NCBI RefSeq assembly: GCF_000153025.1
Contig: NZ_CH672431.1
Location: 278,256 to 342,255, forward strand
DNA from: Marinomonas sp. MED121
Lineage (GTDB): Bacteria; Pseudomonadota; Gammaproteobacteria; Pseudomonadales; Marinomonadaceae
Length of the DNA stretch: 64,000 nt
Direction of reading: 5' to 3'
The translations under genes were made by a program, and so were the position numbers. The notes beneath the pieces are model-generated. The model was given only the letters and a program-made list of their open reading frames with translations, was not told where the DNA came from and did no database searches. Numbering within the stretch: position 1 is the stretch's first letter; the number at the start of each line of letters is the position of its first letter. Positions 1 to 8,369 of the stretch are shown piece by piece.

Positions 1-445
1 GGGTAAAGATTTCCCATTTATCTTCTTCGCCTTCTAAGCTCACTTTTTTAGCATCGATTGCAACCACAATACACTGTGAGCCAAAACGTTGAGCGGCTTC
101 CCTCACAAACTCGGGATTAAATACTGCAGCAGTATTAATACCGACCTTGTCAGCACCTGCATTCAACATGCGGCGAATATCATCACAGGTACGAATACCA
201 CCGCCCACAGTCAGGGGAATAAAAACCTGACTGGCAATAGCTTCCACCATATGTACCGTCGTCGCTCTATCATCTGAACTGGCAGTAATATCTAAAAAAG
301 TGATTTCATCAGCACCTTGCTCATCATAACGCTTAGCGACTTCTACCGGGTCACCCGCATCACGAATATCAAGAAACTTAACCCCTTTGACCACACGACC
401 ATTATCAACATCTAAACAAGGGATAATACGTTTTGCTAAGCCCAT
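1..445 (-). CDS. hisF: Imidazole glycerol phosphate synthase cyclase subunit HisF (partial)
   Basis: Partial gene: the first 148 codons are present and the C-terminus runs off the left edge. HisF cyclises PRFAR with ammonia supplied by HisH, giving imidazole glycerol phosphate and AICAR in histidine synthesis. The start [13 protein letters not shown], the VGGGIR loop and VVAIDAK are typical; D12 and D131 match the two catalytic aspartates known from the family. The ATG at 445 has a GAGG ribosome site 8-9 bases upstream. It lies 52 bases downstream of hisH in the same direction, so co-transcription is likely. It is not HisA: the FLDITAS and SQCIVVAID segments are HisF-specific. Confidence 0.95.
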   Translation of the reverse strand, partial: MGLAKRIIPCLDVDNGRVVKGVKFLDIRDAGDPVEVAKRYDEQGADEITFLDITASSDDRATTVHMVEAIASQVFIPLTVGGGIRTCDDIRRMLNAGADKVGINTAAVFNPEFVREAAQRFGSQCIVVAIDAKKVSLEGEEDKWEIFT

Positions 446-497
446 TTCGACTCCTCAACACTTACTGCCATACAGGCAGACAAAATTCAAAAATAAA

Positions 498-1160
498 CTA
501 AGGCTTACCATCCCAGTTCAAAAAGTTTTTATAAAGCTGCAAACCATCTTTATGACTTTTTTCAGGGTGAAACTGAACTGCAAACACATTATCTCTTGCT
601 AGCGCGACACAGAACTCATGACCATAATCACAGGTGCCAGCCACTTCACTTTTATCTTCAGGTACAACATAAAAGCTATGTACAAAGTAGAACCTTGCTT
701 GGTCAGGGATACCTTTCCACAAAGGGTGAGTAATGCTTTGCTTAACCTGATTCCAACCCATATGAGGGACTTTTAGCTTACTGCCGTCATAATCTTTGTG
801 CTCTTCGCCGAAGAAAAGCGCATTGCCGGAAAAATGATTTAAACAATCTACGCCTGCATTTTCTTCACTGTGGGACATCAAAGATTGAATCCCCACACAG
901 ATCGCGAGAAATGGTTTTTCTTTCATCGCTTTTTGAATACTGGGGACTAAACCTGTGTTGTACATTTCTCCAATACAATCACGAATCGCCCCAACACCGG
1001 GTAATAGCACTCTATCTGCCGCATCAATGATAGCCGGGTCTCTGGTTACTATCACCTGTGTATTCTCGCCAGCAACATGCTCTAACGCCTTTGCTACCGA
1101 GTGTAAATTTCCCATTCCGTAATCAATGACAGCAACTGTCTTGTTACTTGCTAATGTCAT
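498..1160 (-). CDS. hisH: Imidazole glycerol phosphate synthase glutaminase subunit HisH
   Basis: Class I glutamine amidotransferase that feeds ammonia to HisF. At 220 residues it is of normal to slightly long length. The nucleophile elbow is AICVGIQS with C88, and the rest of the triad is H198 and E200 in QFHPEKS. The N-terminal VIDYGMGNLHSV is also typical. It sits 25 bases after hisB and 52 before hisF. In Pseudomonas and enterics hisA usually lies between hisH and hisF, and here there is no room for it. Confidence 0.95.
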   Translation of the reverse strand: MTLASNKTVAVIDYGMGNLHSVAKALEHVAGENTQVIVTRDPAIIDAADRVLLPGVGAIRDCIGEMYNTGLVPSIQKAMKEKPFLAICVGIQSLMSHSEENAGVDCLNHFSGNALFFGEEHKDYDGSKLKVPHMGWNQVKQSITHPLWKGIPDQARFYFVHSFYVVPEDKSEVAGTCDYGHEFCVALARDNVFAVQFHPEKSHKDGLQLYKNFLNWDGKP

Positions 1161-1185
1161 TCTTATGTCCTCTGAGCCTTACAGC

Positions 1186-1779
1186 TTATAAACAACCTTT
1201 AGTGGATGGCATTTGACCCGCCATACGCTCATCTACTTCTAGCGCCATGCGAAGAGCACGACCAAAGGCTTTAAATACTGTCTCGGCTTGGTGATGAGTA
1301 TTCTTACCACGTAAGTTATCAAGGTGAAGTGTCACTTGAGCATGGTTAACAAATCCGTGGAAAAACTCTGAGAAAAGATCCACATCAAAACCACCAACTG
1401 AGCCTCGGGTGAAAGGGACATGCATTTCTAATCCTGCACGTCCTGAAAAGTCGATAACGACACGAGACAAGGCTTCATCTAATGGCACATAAGCATGACC
1501 GTAACGTTTAATGCCTTTTTTATCGCCAACAGCCTGATTAAATGCTTGGCCGAGCGTAATACCAAGATCTTCCACCGTATGGTGAGCATCAATATGTAAA
1601 TCACCAACGGCATGGATATCTAAATCAATCAAACCATGTCGTGCTACTTGATCCAACATATGATCTAAAAAAGGTACACCTGTTTCACAGTTAAATTTAC
1701 CTGTTCCATCTAGGTTAATACTTACCTTAATTTGTGTTTCAAGCGTATTGCGCTCAACACTAGCGATCCGATCTGACAT
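1186..1779 (-). CDS. hisB: Imidazoleglycerol-phosphate dehydratase HisB (monofunctional)
   Basis: Manganese-dependent dehydratase converting imidazole glycerol phosphate to imidazole acetol phosphate. The protein is 197 residues, so it lacks the HisN phosphatase domain of the enteric bifunctional enzyme. Metal-binding histidine clusters are visible in [11 protein letters not shown] and [10 protein letters not shown] and in the matching C-terminal half ([18 protein letters not shown]). A CCAGGAGAG ribosome site lies about 9 bases before the ATG. It appears to be the first gene of a hisB-hisH-hisF transcription unit, with its promoter in the gap to mutY. Confidence 0.96.
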   Translation of the reverse strand: MSDRIASVERNTLETQIKVSINLDGTGKFNCETGVPFLDHMLDQVARHGLIDLDIHAVGDLHIDAHHTVEDLGITLGQAFNQAVGDKKGIKRYGHAYVPLDEALSRVVIDFSGRAGLEMHVPFTRGSVGGFDVDLFSEFFHGFVNHAQVTLHLDNLRGKNTHHQAETVFKAFGRALRMALEVDERMAGQMPSTKGCL

Positions 1780-2082
1780 GGGATTTACTCTCCTGGAGTT
1801 ATTGGTATTAGCTGTATCAAAAAAATAAAAGAGTTCTCTCTAGACTCACTAAGAGGGTGCAACTCATACGGACTGACGTAACGAGTAAGCTGAACGACTT
1901 TCAAATTTGCATAGGATCCCGATTATATACTCAAAATGACGCTAAAAGCAGTTATCTAAAGGAATTAAACGCTAAATTTGACCAACTTTTTTTACCTATA
2001 TTAGGTTCCACATTCAGCAAAGGTTACGAGGATCCAATTACAAATGATATGATGCCGCCATCTTTACTTAAGTGAATCAAAA
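1780..2082. other. Divergent hisB/mutY intergenic region, no convincing gene
   Basis: This 303-base gap separates hisB and mutY. It must hold promoters for both directions, but I cannot assign -35/-10 pairs with confidence. A 72-codon frame begins with GTG at 1857 and ends at 2075, just before mutY. It has no properly spaced ribosome site, uses several rare codons and resembles nothing I know. In Pseudomonas an asmA gene precedes mutY; this frame shows no likeness to AsmA, so I treat it as non-coding. Confidence 0.5.
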
Positions 2083-3141
2083 ATGCAGCCTATCGATAAT
2101 TTTGCAGACAGAATTTTAACTTGGTTTGATCAACATGGACGCAAAGATCTCCCTTGGCAAATGGATAAAACGCCTTACCGAGTGTGGATCTCAGAAATCA
2201 TGCTACAACAAACCCAAGTGGTTACTGTCATTCCCTATTATCAAAAATTCATGACAAGCTTTCCGGATGTTTATCGTCTCGCTGATGCCCCAGAAGATGA
2301 AGTGCTCGCTCACTGGAGCGGCTTAGGCTATTACGCCCGTGCCAGAAATCTTCATAAAGCTGCGAAAGTGCTAGCGAATGAGCTTGATGGTACATTTCCG
2401 GCAAGTCTTGAAGGTGTGTGCGAACTTTCGGGCATAGGCAGATCAACTGCCGCTGCTATTTTATCTATCTCTCGCAATGAACAAACCGCCATTTTAGACG
2501 GTAATGTTAAACGGGTTTTAGGCCGCTTCCATGCGATTGACACTTGGCCTGGTGAAAAGAAAACCGAAAATGTCATGTGGGAGCTCGCTGAAAGTTATAT
2601 GCCAGCTGAACGCTGTGGCGATTATACCCAAGCCATGATGGATTTAGGCGCAACACTTTGTACCCGAAGCAAACCCCAATGCTTGTTCTGCCCTATCCAA
2701 GATGATTGCCAAGCCCTTGCCTCTGGCACACCAACAGATTACCCAATCAAAAAACCTAAGAAGAGCATACCAACAAGACAAACAGATATGCTGGTGCTGC
2801 AAAACCCTACAGGAAAAGTTTTGTTAGAGAAAAGAGTCAGTACGGGCATTTGGGGTGGATTATGGAGTTTGCCAGAAAGCCAAGATGAAGCCATAACCTT
2901 AGCCACTGAGCAAAGATTTAAAGTCACAATAAACAGCCTTGGCGCTCTGGCTGGGTTTCGCCATACTTTTAGCCACTACCATTTAGAGATAAGCCCCTAT
3001 TTAGCCAACGTCCAAGCTAGCAATGAGATAGGTGAAGAGGGTAAATACCAATGGTATACATTAGAAGAAGCCATGGCTTTAGGCTTACCAACACCGGTTC
3101 GTAAAATTCTAGTCTCATTATTAAGCGATTCGATGAGTTAA
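2083..3141 (+). CDS. mutY: Adenine DNA glycosylase MutY
   Basis: Removes adenine mispaired with 8-oxoguanine in base-excision repair. At 352 residues it has the normal length. E38 in SEIMLQQTQ and D139 in AILDGNVKRVLGR match the two catalytic residues, and the helix-hairpin-helix is GIGRSTAAAILS at 117-128. The iron-sulphur loop is complete (C-x6-C-x2-C-x5-C, in CTRSKPQCLFCPIQDDC). The C-terminal third is the NUDIX-like domain that reads 8-oxoguanine, including GLWSLPE. It is followed by yggX, as in enterics and pseudomonads. Confidence 0.97.
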   Translation: MQPIDNFADRILTWFDQHGRKDLPWQMDKTPYRVWISEIMLQQTQVVTVIPYYQKFMTSFPDVYRLADAPEDEVLAHWSGLGYYARARNLHKAAKVLANELDGTFPASLEGVCELSGIGRSTAAAILSISRNEQTAILDGNVKRVLGRFHAIDTWPGEKKTENVMWELAESYMPAERCGDYTQAMMDLGATLCTRSKPQCLFCPIQDDCQALASGTPTDYPIKKPKKSIPTRQTDMLVLQNPTGKVLLEKRVSTGIWGGLWSLPESQDEAITLATEQRFKVTINSLGALAGFRHTFSHYHLEISPYLANVQASNEIGEEGKYQWYTLEEAMALGLPTPVRKILVSLLSDSMS

Positions 3142-3231
3142 AACCAAAGCGTTATTACTTGAAACCTTGGGTTAAAACCCCATTATTAAAACATTATTCA
3201 TTTTTATACGAACAAGATAAGGGCCGAGAAG

Positions 3232-3516
3232 ATGGCACAAACAATATTTTGCAAAAAGCATCAGAAGCAGCTTGAAGGTTTAGATCGTGCACCTTTTCCC
3301 GGACAAAAAGGCATTGATGTTCTAGAAAACATTTCAAAACAAGCTTGGCAAGAATGGCAAGCACTGCAAACCATGCTGATCAATGAAAAACAACTTAATA
3401 TGATGCAAGCAGACTCACGCAAATACATCATGGAACAGATGGAAAAGTTTTTTAATAATGAAGAAACAGACAAAATCCAAGGTCATACGGATTTCGACGA
3501 TATTGAAGAGCTATAA
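3232..3516 (+). CDS. yggX: Probable Fe(2+)-trafficking protein YggX
   Basis: Small cytoplasmic protein of 94 residues linked in the family to iron handling and protection of Fe-S clusters from oxidants. The start MAQTIFCKKHQ with conserved C7, the segment KQAWQEWQ and the signature TMLINEKQLNMM identify it. The gene lies 90 bases after mutY, whose product carries a 4Fe-4S cluster; the mutY-yggX pair is widely conserved. A strong terminator follows. Confidence 0.95.
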   Translation: MAQTIFCKKHQKQLEGLDRAPFPGQKGIDVLENISKQAWQEWQALQTMLINEKQLNMMQADSRKYIMEQMEKFFNNEETDKIQGHTDFDDIEEL

Positions 3517-3557
3517 TTGAGGAAAGGATAAAGGTTAAATACTTTAACGCAAGACAC

Positions 3558-3594
3558 AAAAAAACCGCGACAGTTTGATCGCGGTTTTTTTTAT
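3558..3594. terminator. Bidirectional rho-independent terminator between yggX and engB
   Basis: A GC-rich stem (AAACCGCGA paired with TCGCGGTTT, loop of 8) is flanked by an A-run on the left and a T-run on the right. It can therefore end both yggX from the left and engB from the right, which converge here. Confidence 0.92.
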
Positions 3595-3607
3595 CACCTT
3601 GGCAGAA

Positions 3608-4243
3608 CTATTCTGCTTCAGGCTCAATAAACATATCTAAGCTCAGCCATGTAGACAGCTTCAAACGAAGCTCATCGATACCATCACCATTTAGGCCTGA
3701 GAAGGTTTGAACACTACCTATCACTTCTAAATCTTTCAGCGCTTTAGCCACTTGCAACTTAGTTGATTTTGCCGGGCCACGCTTTAATTTATCGGACTTA
3801 GTTAAAATCACATGCACTTGCATTTTGTTTGACTTAGCCCAGTCCAACATCATGTGGTCAAACTCTTTTAGAGGGTGACGAATATCCATTACCAAAACCA
3901 CGCCCGCTAGTGAGCGACGATTCATTAGGTAGTCCTGCATATGTGCTTGCCACTTCATTTTCATGGCAACAGGCACTTTTGCAAAACCGTATCCTGGTAA
4001 ATCTATTAGACGACGATCTTCGACATTTAATCCGAAACAGTTAATCAACTGAGTACGCCCTGGCGTTTTCGAAGTACGCGCCAGCTTTTTCTGATCAGTT
4101 AAGGTATTTAGGGCAGTTGATTTACCCGCATTAGAGCGTCCCGCGAAGGCAACTTCTAAACCTTGGTCAACTGGGCATTGAGATAATTTCTCGGCACTTT
4201 TAATAAAATGAGCCGAGCGAAAGATGGAATCAAAGGGTGTCAT
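3608..4243 (-). CDS. engB: Ribosome biogenesis GTPase EngB (YihA/YsxC)
   Basis: Small GTPase needed for assembly of the 50S ribosomal subunit. G-motifs are G1 [10 protein letters not shown]3 DLPGYGFA and G4 TKSDK. I place the start at the ATG at 4243 (211 residues) because family members begin about this far before the GRSNAGKS loop. An in-frame GTG at 4282 would add 13 residues, but neither start has a strong ribosome site. It converges with yggX and is divergent from cytochrome c4, the order seen in Pseudomonas. Confidence 0.94.
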   Translation of the reverse strand: MTPFDSIFRSAHFIKSAEKLSQCPVDQGLEVAFAGRSNAGKSTALNTLTDQKKLARTSKTPGRTQLINCFGLNVEDRRLIDLPGYGFAKVPVAMKMKWQAHMQDYLMNRRSLAGVVLVMDIRHPLKEFDHMMLDWAKSNKMQVHVILTKSDKLKRGPAKSTKLQVAKALKDLEVIGSVQTFSGLNGDGIDELRLKLSTWLSLDMFIEPEAE

Positions 4244-4276
4244 ATACTTGATATTCGTCAATAGAGTAGGATTAGC

Positions 4277-4306
4277 GTTCACGTTTTACATCTGGTTGTA
4301 TATAAT
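4277..4306 (+). promoter_or_regulatory. Candidate sigma-70 promoter for cytochrome c4
   Basis: A perfect -10 box TATAAT at 4301-4306 lies 18 bases after a weak -35 (GTTCAC at 4277-4282). It is about 140 bases before the cytochrome c4 start. The -35 overlaps the beginning of the longer engB reading frame, which also argues for the shorter engB start. Confidence 0.35.
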
Positions 4307-4446
4307 GCCTGCTAATTTGCTTATTTACCATGTTTAAACTAGTTAAAGATGCTAGAAAATCTGGTTTAATAGGCGGGCAAATTAGGTGGTGGCTAGACTC
4401 GCCAGGTTAAGTCGTCACATTTTGATTGGAATGTCAGGGGCAGCGA

Positions 4447-5049
4447 ATGAAAAAAGTACTAATTGGTATGTTGGTCGCAATGGGGGCATCTTCTGCCGCA
4501 GTAGCGCAAGGTAACCCAGAAGCGGGTAAAGAATTGACGACTGTTTGTGCAGCATGTCATGGTGCAGATGGTAATAGCGCACTTGCCAACTTTCCTAAAT
4601 TAGCGGGTCAGCAAGAAGGCTACCTTCTTAAGCAACTTAAAGACATCAAGTCTGGCACACGTCCTGTGACAGAAATGACGGGCTTACTAGATGGCTACAA
4701 CGAGCAAAACCTAAGTGATATTGCCGCTTATTTTGCGAGCAATGCAGTTGTCACTGGCCAGGCAGATCCAGAACTTGTTGACGCTGGTAAAGCAATTTAC
4801 CGCACAGGCAACCCAAAAACAGGCGTTCCAGCTTGTATGGCTTGCCACGGTCCAGCAGGTAAAGGGCTAGGTTCAGCAGCATTCCCTAGTCTTGCAGGTC
4901 AGCATGAAGCTTATACTGCCGCTCAATTGAAGAAATTCCAAAGCAATGAGCGTGTAAATGATCCAGCCGGCATCATGCAAGATATTGCGTTCAAAATGAA
5001 TGATCGCGAAATCAAAGCAGTATCCAGCTATATCCAAGGTTTGTACTAG
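4447..5049 (+). CDS. cc4: Cytochrome c4, periplasmic dihaem
   Basis: Dihaem c-type cytochrome carrying electrons to terminal oxidases in the periplasm. There is a signal peptide (about residues 1-20, ending AVAQG) and two haem sites, CAACH and CMACH, in two homologous halves. Possible axial methionines lie in TEMTG and IMQD. The ATG at 4447 is chosen because it follows an AGGGG ribosome site and starts directly at the signal peptide; an upstream in-frame TTG at 4426 would add seven odd residues. It is followed by dsbA, as in Pseudomonas. Confidence 0.95.
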   Translation: MKKVLIGMLVAMGASSAAVAQGNPEAGKELTTVCAACHGADGNSALANFPKLAGQQEGYLLKQLKDIKSGTRPVTEMTGLLDGYNEQNLSDIAAYFASNAVVTGQADPELVDAGKAIYRTGNPKTGVPACMACHGPAGKGLGSAAFPSLAGQHEAYTAAQLKKFQSNERVNDPAGIMQDIAFKMNDREIKAVSSYIQGLY

Positions 5050-5086
5050 TCCACTGACACCTTCAGTGCTGTTCGAATCTTTCTCT

Positions 5087-5155
5087 CTTAATAAACCTGA
5101 GTGGATCAGGTTTATTAAGTGATATTTAAAAAGCCTCCTATTTGGAGGTTTTTTT
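5087..5155. terminator. Double hairpin terminator after cytochrome c4
   Basis: Two hairpins stand in series. The first is a perfect 14-base inverted repeat (CTTAATAAACCTGA / TCAGGTTTATTAAG) with a 5-base loop at 5087-5119. The second, at 5128-5155, has a CCTCC/GGAGG stem followed by a run of T, a standard rho-independent terminator. The first has no T-run on the plus strand and may be a stabilising or processing hairpin. Confidence 0.8.
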
Positions 5156-5268
5156 GTATTTCGCTGTAAACGCAGTGAACTTTTGTTTGGCAATAGACTC
5201 CTAACCTACTGCTTACAGTTTTAAGGCATGCTTATGCCGATTGTTTTTCTAATACATAGGATGATTTC

Positions 5269-5895
5269 ATGAAAAAGATCTTAATCACTTTAGCTGTATT
5301 ACTTTGCTTACCTGCCTCACTGTTTGCAGCTAGCTATAGTCCAGGTAACGGTTATACCCTGATTAAAAACCCAGTCCGTACTGCTAACCCTGAAAAAATA
5401 GAAGTCGTTGAGATTTTTTGGTACGGATGCCCACATTGTTTTAGCCTTGAGCCAGTGACTCACGCTTGGAGCAAAAACATTGCAGATGATGTCGATTTTA
5501 AATTTATGCCTGCTGTTTTTGGCCGTAGTTGGCAAGCTCATGCAAAAGCTTTTTATGTTTCTGAGCTTTTAGGTTTACAAGAAAAAACACATGGCGCAAT
5601 ATTTAATGCAATTCACCTAGACAAACGTAGGCTAAACTCTGAAGATAAATTAGCTGAGTTTTTCACTCAATATGGTGTAAGCGAAGCTAACTTTAAAAAG
5701 CAATTTAACTCTTTTGCCGTTAACAGCCGCCTTTCACAAGCTGACTCAAAAATCAGAGCTTATGGCGCACGTGGTGTACCTGGGTTAATTGTTAATGGTA
5801 AATATCTGGTCACTGCTCAATCTGCAGGTGGCAACAATCAAATTTATAGCGTGGTTGATTTCTTGATCGAGCAAGAACGCCAAGCAATGAAATAA
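5269..5895 (+). CDS. dsbA: Thiol:disulfide interchange protein DsbA
   Basis: Periplasmic oxidase that introduces disulphides into secreted proteins. It has 208 residues with a signal peptide (residues 1-20, LFAA cleavage region). The active site is C54-P-H-C57, the classical DsbA dipeptide, and the cis-proline loop is GVPGLIVNG. Placement between cytochrome c4 and a GGDEF gene matches Pseudomonas. DsbA partners (DsbB) are not in the window. Confidence 0.95.
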   Translation: MKKILITLAVLLCLPASLFAASYSPGNGYTLIKNPVRTANPEKIEVVEIFWYGCPHCFSLEPVTHAWSKNIADDVDFKFMPAVFGRSWQAHAKAFYVSELLGLQEKTHGAIFNAIHLDKRRLNSEDKLAEFFTQYGVSEANFKKQFNSFAVNSRLSQADSKIRAYGARGVPGLIVNGKYLVTAQSAGGNNQIYSVVDFLIEQERQAMK

Positions 5896-5913
5896 TCTTT
5901 TAAGCGAGGTCCA

Positions 5914-7431
5914 ATGCCTGATCCATCTCGTGACAACCTTGTCGAAGCCTTACGCAAGGCGGTTTCTAGAACAAGCATGATGGCTGAGGGCATTGACCCT
6001 GAGCTAGATCAAACATTAGCTCAGATCAGGCGAACTATTTCAGGTGAGGCGGACGAAAATGACGTTCGCCTTGTTCTGAAAGAAGCCGAACCCAAAATGA
6101 TTGCGTCTGATAAATCTAGATCAGAACGAGCAAAGTTATTCCGCGATAGCTTGCTTGATTTAATCGAATCATTAAATCGTCTGCCCAATCATCACATACC
6201 TAATCAAGAAAAAGCAGCCTTGGAGACGAACATTCGTTCCCATTGGCAAAGCAGCTATCAATGGCCTGCATTACTCAGCGAATTTCTAGTCCTAGCTAAC
6301 CTTACTTTGAATCAAGAGCTGTTAAGCAAGAAGCCGTCTTTCTTCAAACGTTTGTTTGCAAAAGAAGAAACAAAGTCAGAAAAATCTGAGCAAGATGTGG
6401 TTAATGATATCTCTCGTACCCTATTAAATTTATTAGGAAACTTACCTCTACCTATTGAGTACGATGAGCAAGTTAGCGAACTTAAGTCACTCCTAGAACA
6501 AGAGAAGCAATTACAGATAGTCCCTCGCATATTGTCTGAAAGCATTAATCTAACCATGATTGCTTTGGGTTCATCTCAACAGGAACTCACCTCTTACTTA
6601 GGTAAATTAAACAAGCAGCTAGCATCAATTAATGTCAGTGTTGGCAATAGTTATAAAGCACAAAAGACCCTATCAACCCATAGAGAAAGCTTCAGTGACA
6701 AGATTCAAAAGCAAGTCAGCGAAACGTCTAGCGCAGTGGATGAAGCCAATGATCTATCTGAATTGCAAAAACTTATCTCGGTTCGTTTAGATACCATTTC
6801 AAGCACTATGAGTGAATATCAAAAACAAATGGTTGAACAGGAAAAAAGTGCGACTCAATCCATTGCTCAGTTAAAGCAAAAAGTCACGAAAATGGAAAAA
6901 GACAGTTCTAACTTGCGCATTAACTTGCAGCAAAAAATTGCTCAAGCAACAACAGATACTGTCACTAATTTACCGAATAGAAGCGCCTATCAAGACTCAA
7001 TTATGCCAATGTGCTTACTTGCACAAAAAAGCAAAAAGCCTTTAATTTTAGGTGTTCTCGATATAGATCATTTTAAAAAGGTCAATGATACTTGGGGACA
7101 TTTAGCAGGGGATAAGGTACTTAACCTTCTTCCACGACAACTCAAAAATGTGATGTCTGAAAAAGACCTACTATTTCGCTATGGCGGCGAAGAGTTTGTC
7201 TTTCTTTTACCAAACTGCAACTTAGAAACTGGTCAATCAAAAGCTGAAGCCATACGTCTCGCCGTTGAAAAGATGCCGTTTAATGTCAATGGTGAACCCG
7301 TTCCTATTACGATTTCTATCGGTATCGCTCAATTAGCAAACAATGAAAAACATGAAGAACTCTTTGACCGCGCAGATAAATACCTATATCAGGCAAAAAG
7401 TGATGGTAGAAACAGAGTTGTTAGTGAGTAA
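5914..7431 (+). CDS. dgcP: Diguanylate cyclase, DgcP-like, with long N-terminal coiled coil
   Basis: Cytoplasmic GGDEF protein predicted to make cyclic-di-GMP. Residues 1-340 are helical and charged with no membrane segment; 225-345 look like coiled coil. The GGDEF domain spans about 345-505 with DIDHFKKVND and an intact active loop GGEEF at 424-428. The usual inhibitory RxxD I-site just upstream reads SEKD, so product inhibition by that site is probably lost. It begins 18 bases after dsbA, the position of dgcP in Pseudomonas; orthology is inferred from position and architecture. Confidence 0.85.
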   Translation: MPDPSRDNLVEALRKAVSRTSMMAEGIDPELDQTLAQIRRTISGEADENDVRLVLKEAEPKMIASDKSRSERAKLFRDSLLDLIESLNRLPNHHIPNQEKAALETNIRSHWQSSYQWPALLSEFLVLANLTLNQELLSKKPSFFKRLFAKEETKSEKSEQDVVNDISRTLLNLLGNLPLPIEYDEQVSELKSLLEQEKQLQIVPRILSESINLTMIALGSSQQELTSYLGKLNKQLASINVSVGNSYKAQKTLSTHRESFSDKIQKQVSETSSAVDEANDLSELQKLISVRLDTISSTMSEYQKQMVEQEKSATQSIAQLKQKVTKMEKDSSNLRINLQQKIAQATTDTVTNLPNRSAYQDSIMPMCLLAQKSKKPLILGVLDIDHFKKVNDTWGHLAGDKVLNLLPRQLKNVMSEKDLLFRYGGEEFVFLLPNCNLETGQSKAEAIRLAVEKMPFNVNGEPVPITISIGIAQLANNEKHEELFDRADKYLYQAKSDGRNRVVSE

Positions 7432-7611
7432 GCTGGATTTGTCAAAAATCTCACACTAATTAAGACGGAATAATAGAGTTTTTAGTCATTGGACTTCATA
7501 ATAGCCCTAATTTATTTAACCTCTAACCGTCTTCCACGTTTTACTTAATCAGTTAAACCTGCCAGAACGGAAAACAAACAACCCTATTGTTTGGGTTTAG
7601 GACAATTTTTC

Positions 7612-8367
7612 ATGCAAGATCAACAAGACAAAACAACGCATTTTGGTTTTCAAGAAATCCCTGTTGACGAAAAAGTCGACGCTGTTGCTAAAGTTTTTCA
7701 TTCTGTCGCAGCCAAATACGACATAATGAACGACCTAATGTCAGGCGGCGTTCACCGTTTATGGAAAATGCATACCATTAATCAATCCGGTGTGCGCTCT
7801 GGCAACAAGGTATTAGATATTGCTGGCGGAACAGGCGACTTAACCCTGAAATTTTCTCGCATCGTTGGCTCACAAGGTAAAGTTGTTCTAGCGGATATTA
7901 ATGACTCTATGCTGAAAGTCGGCCGTGACAAGCTGGCTAACCGTGGCGTTGTCGGCAATGTTGAGTTTGTACAAGCGAATGCTGAAGCCCTACCTTTTCC
8001 TGATAATACATTCGATTGCATTACCATCGCCTTTGGCCTGCGTAATGTCACTAATAAAAACGCTGCGATTGCTTCTATGTACCGTGTATTGAAACCTGGT
8101 GGCCGTTTATTAATTTTGGAGTTTTCTAAACCAGAATCTGAATGTTTATCCAATATCTATGACCAATACTCTTTCCGTCTACTGCCTATGATGGGCAAGT
8201 TAATTGCCAACGATTCCGAAAGTTACCGCTATCTAGCTGAATCTATTCGTATGCACCCAGATCAAGAAACCCTAAAAGGCATGATGGAAGATGTTGGATT
8301 TGAGCGCACGAGCTATCAAAACATGACTGGCGGCATTGTTGCCCTTCACAAGGGATTTAAGCTGTAA
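7612..8367 (+). CDS. ubiE: Ubiquinone/menaquinone C-methyltransferase UbiE
   Basis: SAM-dependent C-methyltransferase of ubiquinone synthesis. It is 251 residues, the same length as the E. coli enzyme. The SAM-binding motif is [36 protein letters not shown] and the FGLRN motif are family-typical. The ATG at 7612 follows a TAGGA ribosome site; an upstream in-frame TTG at 7591 is less likely. It is followed by ubiB after only 2 bases, with no ubiJ in between. Confidence 0.96.
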   Translation: MQDQQDKTTHFGFQEIPVDEKVDAVAKVFHSVAAKYDIMNDLMSGGVHRLWKMHTINQSGVRSGNKVLDIAGGTGDLTLKFSRIVGSQGKVVLADINDSMLKVGRDKLANRGVVGNVEFVQANAEALPFPDNTFDCITIAFGLRNVTNKNAAIASMYRVLKPGGRLLILEFSKPESECLSNIYDQYSFRLLPMMGKLIANDSESYRYLAESIRMHPDQETLKGMMEDVGFERTSYQNMTGGIVALHKGFKL

Positions 8368-8369
8368 AA

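Noticed and set aside
1857-2075. 72-codon plus-strand frame before mutY
   Set aside because: GTG start without a spaced ribosome site, rare codons and no recognisable protein features; treated as intergenic.
4426-4446. Upstream TTG start for cytochrome c4
   Set aside because: Adds MECQGQR before a proper signal peptide, while AGGGG supports the ATG at 4447.
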